Shown here: piece by piece, positions 22,301 to 28,300 of the stretch
How the letters are laid out: every line of letters starts with the position of its first letter
How positions within the stretch are numbered: position 1 is the first letter of the stretch
From: Paenibacillus phytohabitans
Lineage (GTDB): Bacteria; Bacillota; Bacilli; Paenibacillales; Paenibacillaceae
Length of the DNA: 64,000 bases
Assembly: GCF_013141775.1 (NCBI RefSeq)
Contig: NZ_WHOB01000043.1
Coordinates: forward strand, 62,001-126,000
Direction of reading: 5' to 3'
The notes under the pieces: generated by a model
What the model saw: only the letters and a program-made list of their open reading frames with translations
The model's database searches: none
What the model was told of the DNA's origin: nothing
Program-made: the position numbers and the translations under genes

Positions 22301-25300
22301 TGATAGCGCGGCTGCTGCTCAAGCAGCTTCGTACAACCGCTGCTCCCTTTGCTAACGGCAGGCTGGAGCGGCAGGCGATGTTCGGTAAGTGGCTGGAGGC
22401 GAGTGTACAACTGCTTGCGGAGCACGCTGGAGTGTCCGATCCGCTGAATGAATTGCCTGAGGAGGAGACGGCTGCACTCTGGCAGGAGTGGAGCGGCCGC
22501 AGGCAGGAATGGCTGGACGCCGAAGGGTTAGAAGCACAGGTTATCCTGGCGGAAACGATGCTGCGCGCGCTGCCTGATATTCTAACCGGGCAGCGGCCGG
22601 CCACAGATGTCATGTTCCCGAATTCCTCCATGCATCTGGTCGAAGGAATATATAAGAACAATCCCCATGCCGATTACTTCAACGGCGTATTGGCCGGCAC
22701 GACTGTCGCCTATGTGGAGCAGCGTATCAGGCACAATCCGTCCGCAAAGATCCGCATTCTGGAGATCGGCGCAGGGACCGGAGGAACGAGCAGCGGGGTG
22801 CTGAGCAAGCTGGAGCCTTACCGGGACCGGATCCAGGAGTACGCCTATACGGATCTCTCACGGGCGTTTCTTCAGCATGCAGAGAAGGAATACGGCCCGC
22901 GTTATCCTTATTTGGCTTACGGCATCTTTAATGCCGAGAATGGCATTCAGGAGCAGGGGTATGCGGCCGGCGTCTACGATGTCGTCATCGCGGCGAATGC
23001 TCTGCATGCGACAAGAGATATCCGCACGGCGCTGCGCAATGCGAAGGCGCTGCTGCGGAGCGGGGGCATTCTGCTGCTGAACGAAATCACACGCAGCGAT
23101 TTGTTCACCCATATCACCTTCGGTCTGCTGGAAGGCTGGTGGGCGTATGAAGATGCTGCGCTGCGCGCGCCGGGATGTCCGGGGCTTGCTCCAGATACGT
23201 GGCAGGCTGTTCTCGCCGGGGAAGGGTTCGGGGAGATCATCTTCCCGGCCGGTGCCGCCCATGACAAGGGGCAGCAGATTATTGCGGCGCACAGTGACGG
23301 AATCGCAAGGCAACGTCTCCAGGCCCAGCCGGACGGCAGTTCAAAGGTTCATAAGGAAGTAAAGGCGGGTCATGCGGCAGCAAAAGTTGAAGCCGTTAGC
23401 TTCCAAAGGAACCAACCTGCGGCTGCTGCGGAGGCTGCGGATACCCGTGTGCCGGAGGAGGAGCTGCGCGCGCGAAGCCGCAGCTATTTCAAACGGCTGA
23501 TCGGGGACGTGCTTAAGCTGCCGGATCACCGGATCGACGCCTCAGAACCGTTCGAAAGCTACGGCATCGACTCGATTCTGGTCGTTCAGCTGACGGATTC
23601 GCTGCGCGGAGTGTTACCTTCGGTCAGCTCAACCTTGTTTTTTGAGCACAGGACGATTGATTCGCTGGTCGAGCATTTCATTCTGACGCAGGAGGACGGA
23701 TTGCGGAAGCTGGTCGGCATGGAGAACGGCATTGCGGTGGCAGCCGGATTACCCGGAGCTTCTGCGGCCGGTCCGGGAGCCGGTTCCGCGCCTTCTGTGC
23801 ATTCCGCGCCGCTTCGTCCACTTACGGCATCCTTGATGACCAAGCGCCGGTTTGTTTCCAGGACGGCAACGGAGCCTGAATCGATGCCGGGGCCGGTATC
23901 AAATTCGGAATCCAAGCCAACGTACGTGCGGGACATCGCGGTCATCGGTTTATCCGGCCGGTTCCCGATGGCTGGCGGGGTGAACGAATTCTGGGAGAAC
24001 GTGAAGCAGGGAAGAAGCTGTATCTCTGAGATTCCGCCGCAGCGGTGGGATTGGCGAAGTTATTATAACGAAGAGAAGGGCAAGAGCGGATCGATGTATA
24101 CCCGGTGGGGAGGCTTTCTTGAGGATATCGACGCCTTTGATCCGATGTTTTTCCGCATATCACCGAAGGAAGCCGCCCAGATGGATCCTCAGGAGCGGCT
24201 GTTTCTTGAATCTGCTTACGCTTCCGTAGAGGATGCGGGCTATACGCCTGCGAGTCTTAGCACCAGCCGGAAGGTCGGCGTATTCGCCGGGGTGATGAAT
24301 GGCAATTATCCGACAGGGGCCAGCTACTGGTCGATTGCCAACCGGGTCTCATACCTGCTGAACTTTCAGGGGCCAAGCATGGCGGTCGATACAGCCTGTT
24401 CGTCTTCCTTGACGGCTGTGCATCTGGCGCTGGAGAGCCTCTACAGCGGGATGAGCGAATGCGCCGTCGTCGGCGGTGTTAACCTGATCGTGGACCCGGT
24501 CCATTATCTGAAGCTGTCGGCGGCAACCATGCTCTCCCCTGGCGATACCTGCAGGGCGTTCGGTGCGGGAGCGGACGGCTTCGTCGATGGCGAGACCGTG
24601 TGCACAGTCGTGCTTAAACCGCTGGAGGCCGCCCTCGCAGACGGCGATCATATCTATGGCGTTCTGAAGGGAAGCGCCTTGAACGCAGGCGGACGAACGA
24701 ACGGCTACACGGTTCCCAGCCCGGATGCTCAGCGCGGGGCGGTCGCAGAAGCGTTGCGGCGCTCAGGCGTTCCGGCCCGAACGGTTACGTATGTGGAGGC
24801 GCATGGCACGGGGACGGCGCTCGGCGATCCGATCGAAATTTCCGGTCTTACCAAAGCGTACGAACGAGAAACGTCCGACAAGCAGTTTTGCGCCATAGGC
24901 TCGGTGAAGTCCAATATCGGCCATACAGAAAGCGCTTCGGGCATGGCGGGGCTGGCTAAGGTGCTGCTTCAACTGAAGCACCGCAAGATTGCACCTACTC
25001 TGCATGCACAGGAGACGAATCCGGATATTACATTCGGCGAGACTCCGTTCTTCGTTCAGCAGGAGCTTGCGGAATGGCAAAGGCCGACTGTGGAGCTCGG
25101 CGGCATCCGCAGGGAATTTCCGCGCCGTGCGGGCATTTCCTCCTTCGGAGCAGGCGGAGCGAATGCCCATCTGATCGTTGAGGAATTTGTTCCGGAGGTG
25201 CGGAGCGAAAGACCCGCAGCGGCTGCGGCAGGCCGTCCGTTCCTGATTGTGCTGTCAGCGAGAAACGGGGACCGCCTGAAGGAGAGAGTCCAGCGTCTGC

Positions 25301-28300
25301 TTGCGGCGGCCGAAACGAATGGCTATTCCGATGCCAATCTTGCGGACATCGCCTATACGCTGCAGGTCGGACGCGAGGAGATGGAGGAACGGTTAGCGTT
25401 CACAGCGGTATCAATGGCCGACCTGCACCTGCGGCTTCACGAATATCTGCGCGGAGAAGACTATCAGCCAGAGCTGCACCACGGTCATGTGAAAGCGAAC
25501 CAGGAAGTGCTGGCGGCGCTGACGGCGGATGAGGATATGCAGGAAACCGTGGACAAATGGATTCGGCACGGCAAATTCGCCAAGCTCCTCGACCTATGGG
25601 TCAAGGGCTTTCGTCTGGATTGGAGCAGGCTTTATGATGGTCTGCCGGCTAAGCCGCGGCGCATATCGCTGCCGACCTATCCTTTTGCCAGAGAGCGGTA
25701 TTGGATGGAGGGAAGTCCCTTCCCGTCGGCATTTGCCATGGACACAGCCGGTGCGCAGCTGGTACTCCCGAAGAACAGTCAGGCCGAACGGCCAAATCGT
25801 CACCCGGCGCCGCAGGAGCAAGACGAACCCATGATCTTCGAGGAAATCTGGGAGGAAGAGACCGGGGCAGAAATGCCTGCTGCCGGGCAAGTTCAGCTTG
25901 AAACGGTTGTGTGCTTCCTGTCGGACCGCCGGAGTCAGCAGATTCTATCCAATGCGGTGAGGCTTAGCTCACCTCATGCACGCTTCGTCTTCGTCAGCGA
26001 AGAACCAGACGGCGGCGAGCGGCTTGAGGATACGTACAGGGTCCGGGGAGATGATAGCGCCTCCTTGGCAGAAGCTTTCCGTGACATAGCCGTCAAGTAT
26101 GGTAACGCCGATGCGGTGCTCTACATGTGGCCGCTCGAAAATCCGCAGCATATTCAAGATCCGACTGCACTTGTTCATACCATTCAGGCACTTGCCTCTA
26201 CGAAGTTCGAGGTCCGGAAATTAATAGCTGCGGCTGCCTTTGCGAACGGGCTTGAGCGCTGCTATGCCGAATCGTGGATCGGGATACAGCGCTCGCTTGG
26301 AGACGTGCTTCCTGATACGTCTATGGGGATATGGCTGGCGGAGGCCGGATTACACGGGCAGGACGCGGGCATGAAGGATTGGCTGGAGCAAATAGGCGCA
26401 GAGCTGCGCTCTTCCGGCGTACGGAATGTGCTGTATGTTGAAGGTAAGCGTAACGTCTGCACAGTACGCAGGGCAACAGATCATGTCTGTGTTCAGCCGG
26501 TATGGAAGAAGGGGGGCACCTATTTAATTACAGGCGGCTGTGGGGGACTTGGTTATCTGTTCGCCGAGCACGCTGCCAGGACGCACGGGGTTCAGCTTAT
26601 TCTAACCGGCCGTTCGGCTGTGGATGACACAATTAAGAAGAAGCTCGGGGCACTGGAGGCACTGGGCAGCAGTGTCGAATACGTGCAGGCGGACTTATGC
26701 AATCTTCCGCGTATGCAGGAGGGAATCGCCCGGGCCAAAGCACGGTTCGGCCCGATTAACGGAGTTATTCACGCTGCGGGTATCCAGGTGAACCGCAGCG
26801 TTATGGAGAAGAGTGCGGAGGAATTCCGGCAGGTGCTTCGTCCGAAGACGGAGGGCACGGCTGCCCTGGACGAGCTGCTGCTGGAGGAGCCGCTTGACTT
26901 CTTCTGTCTGTTCTCTTCGACCTCTGCCGTACTGGGTGACTTCGGTTCCTGTGACTATGCCGCCGCCAACCGGTTCCAGATGGCTTATGCGGATTACCGG
27001 AACGCCCTGCGGAAGCAGGGGCTGCGGCGCGGCCATACGGCTGCCGTTGGCTGGCCTCTATGGAGAGACGGGGGTATGGGCTTCTCGGAGGAAGAGCAGA
27101 GCGGCATGTATCTGAAAGCGAGCGGACAGCGGTATCTTGAAGTGGAAGAAGGGCTTGCTGTATTCAGTGATCTCATCTCAAGGGCCGGCGGGCGCTATCT
27201 GGTGCTTGCCGGGGACAGCAGAAGAATCGGGCGCTTTCTGGGCATCGGTACCTCTTCAGCGGACTTCGTGCCTGCATCTTTCGTCCGCTCAGAGAGCTCA
27301 GCGGAGTATGCGCAGGGTCCTCTCCGACTGGAGGAGTACATGGAGCGCGATCTGAAGAATCATATCGGCAGCCTGCTCAGCATTCCGCTGGACAAGCTGG
27401 ATTCCGGGGAGAATCTCGTAGACTATGGCTTCGATTCCATCTCGCTCACGCAGTTCGCCAGGCTGCTGGCCAAGCAGTATGAAATCGACTTCGGGCCTTC
27501 ATTATTTTACGCCTATCCGACGATTGAGAAGCTAAAAGAATATTTACTTAAGGACCATGAGAATGCTGTCCGCTCCTATTACCTGCGCGCTGAACAAGCG
27601 GATGTGCAGGCAAGTCTGGAACCTGTTGTCAACGAGGTGTCCGGTGAGGTTTCCGGTGAGGTTTCCGGTGAACAGAAATCTGCCCTGGTATCCGAATCGT
27701 CCGGTTCGCCGCAGCCGGCGGCGCAGGTGCTGAAGGGCGCTTCAACGGCCGGTATTCCGGAGCCGGTTGCGATCATCGGCATGAGCGGGAGGTTCCCCGG
27801 AGCATCCGACATTGACACCTTTTGGAGCAATCTTGTGACGGAAACAAGCGCCATTTCGGAAATACCGCCCGAACGGTGGGATTGGAGGAAATATAGCGGC
27901 GATCCCCGCAAGGAGCCGGGAACCAGCGTGTCCCGATGGGGCGGGTTCGTTCCGGATATTGACCGGTTCGATCCTTTGTTCTTCGAGATCTCGCCCAAAG
28001 AGGCGGAGCTGATGGACCCTCAGCAGCGGCTGTTCCTCGAAGAAGCCTGGCATGCTCTGGAGGATGCGGGCTACATGGGCGAACGGATCAGAGGCAAGCT
28101 CTGCGGTGTGTATGTGGGAGCGGAAGAGAGCCAATATGCTGATGTCACCGGAGGGGAAGGGCAGATCAGCTCCAATCAGAATGCAACCTTGTCGGCACGG
28201 ATCGCATACAAGCTGGATTTGAAAGGGCCGAATTTCACGTTGACGGCTTCTTGCTCCTCGGGACTGGTAGCAGTGCATCAAGCCTGCCTGGCGCTGCGGA

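Noticed and set aside
27634..27669. Short regular repeats considered as a CRISPR array
   Set aside because: The units are 12 bases, contiguous without spacers, and lie in frame inside a PKS gene.
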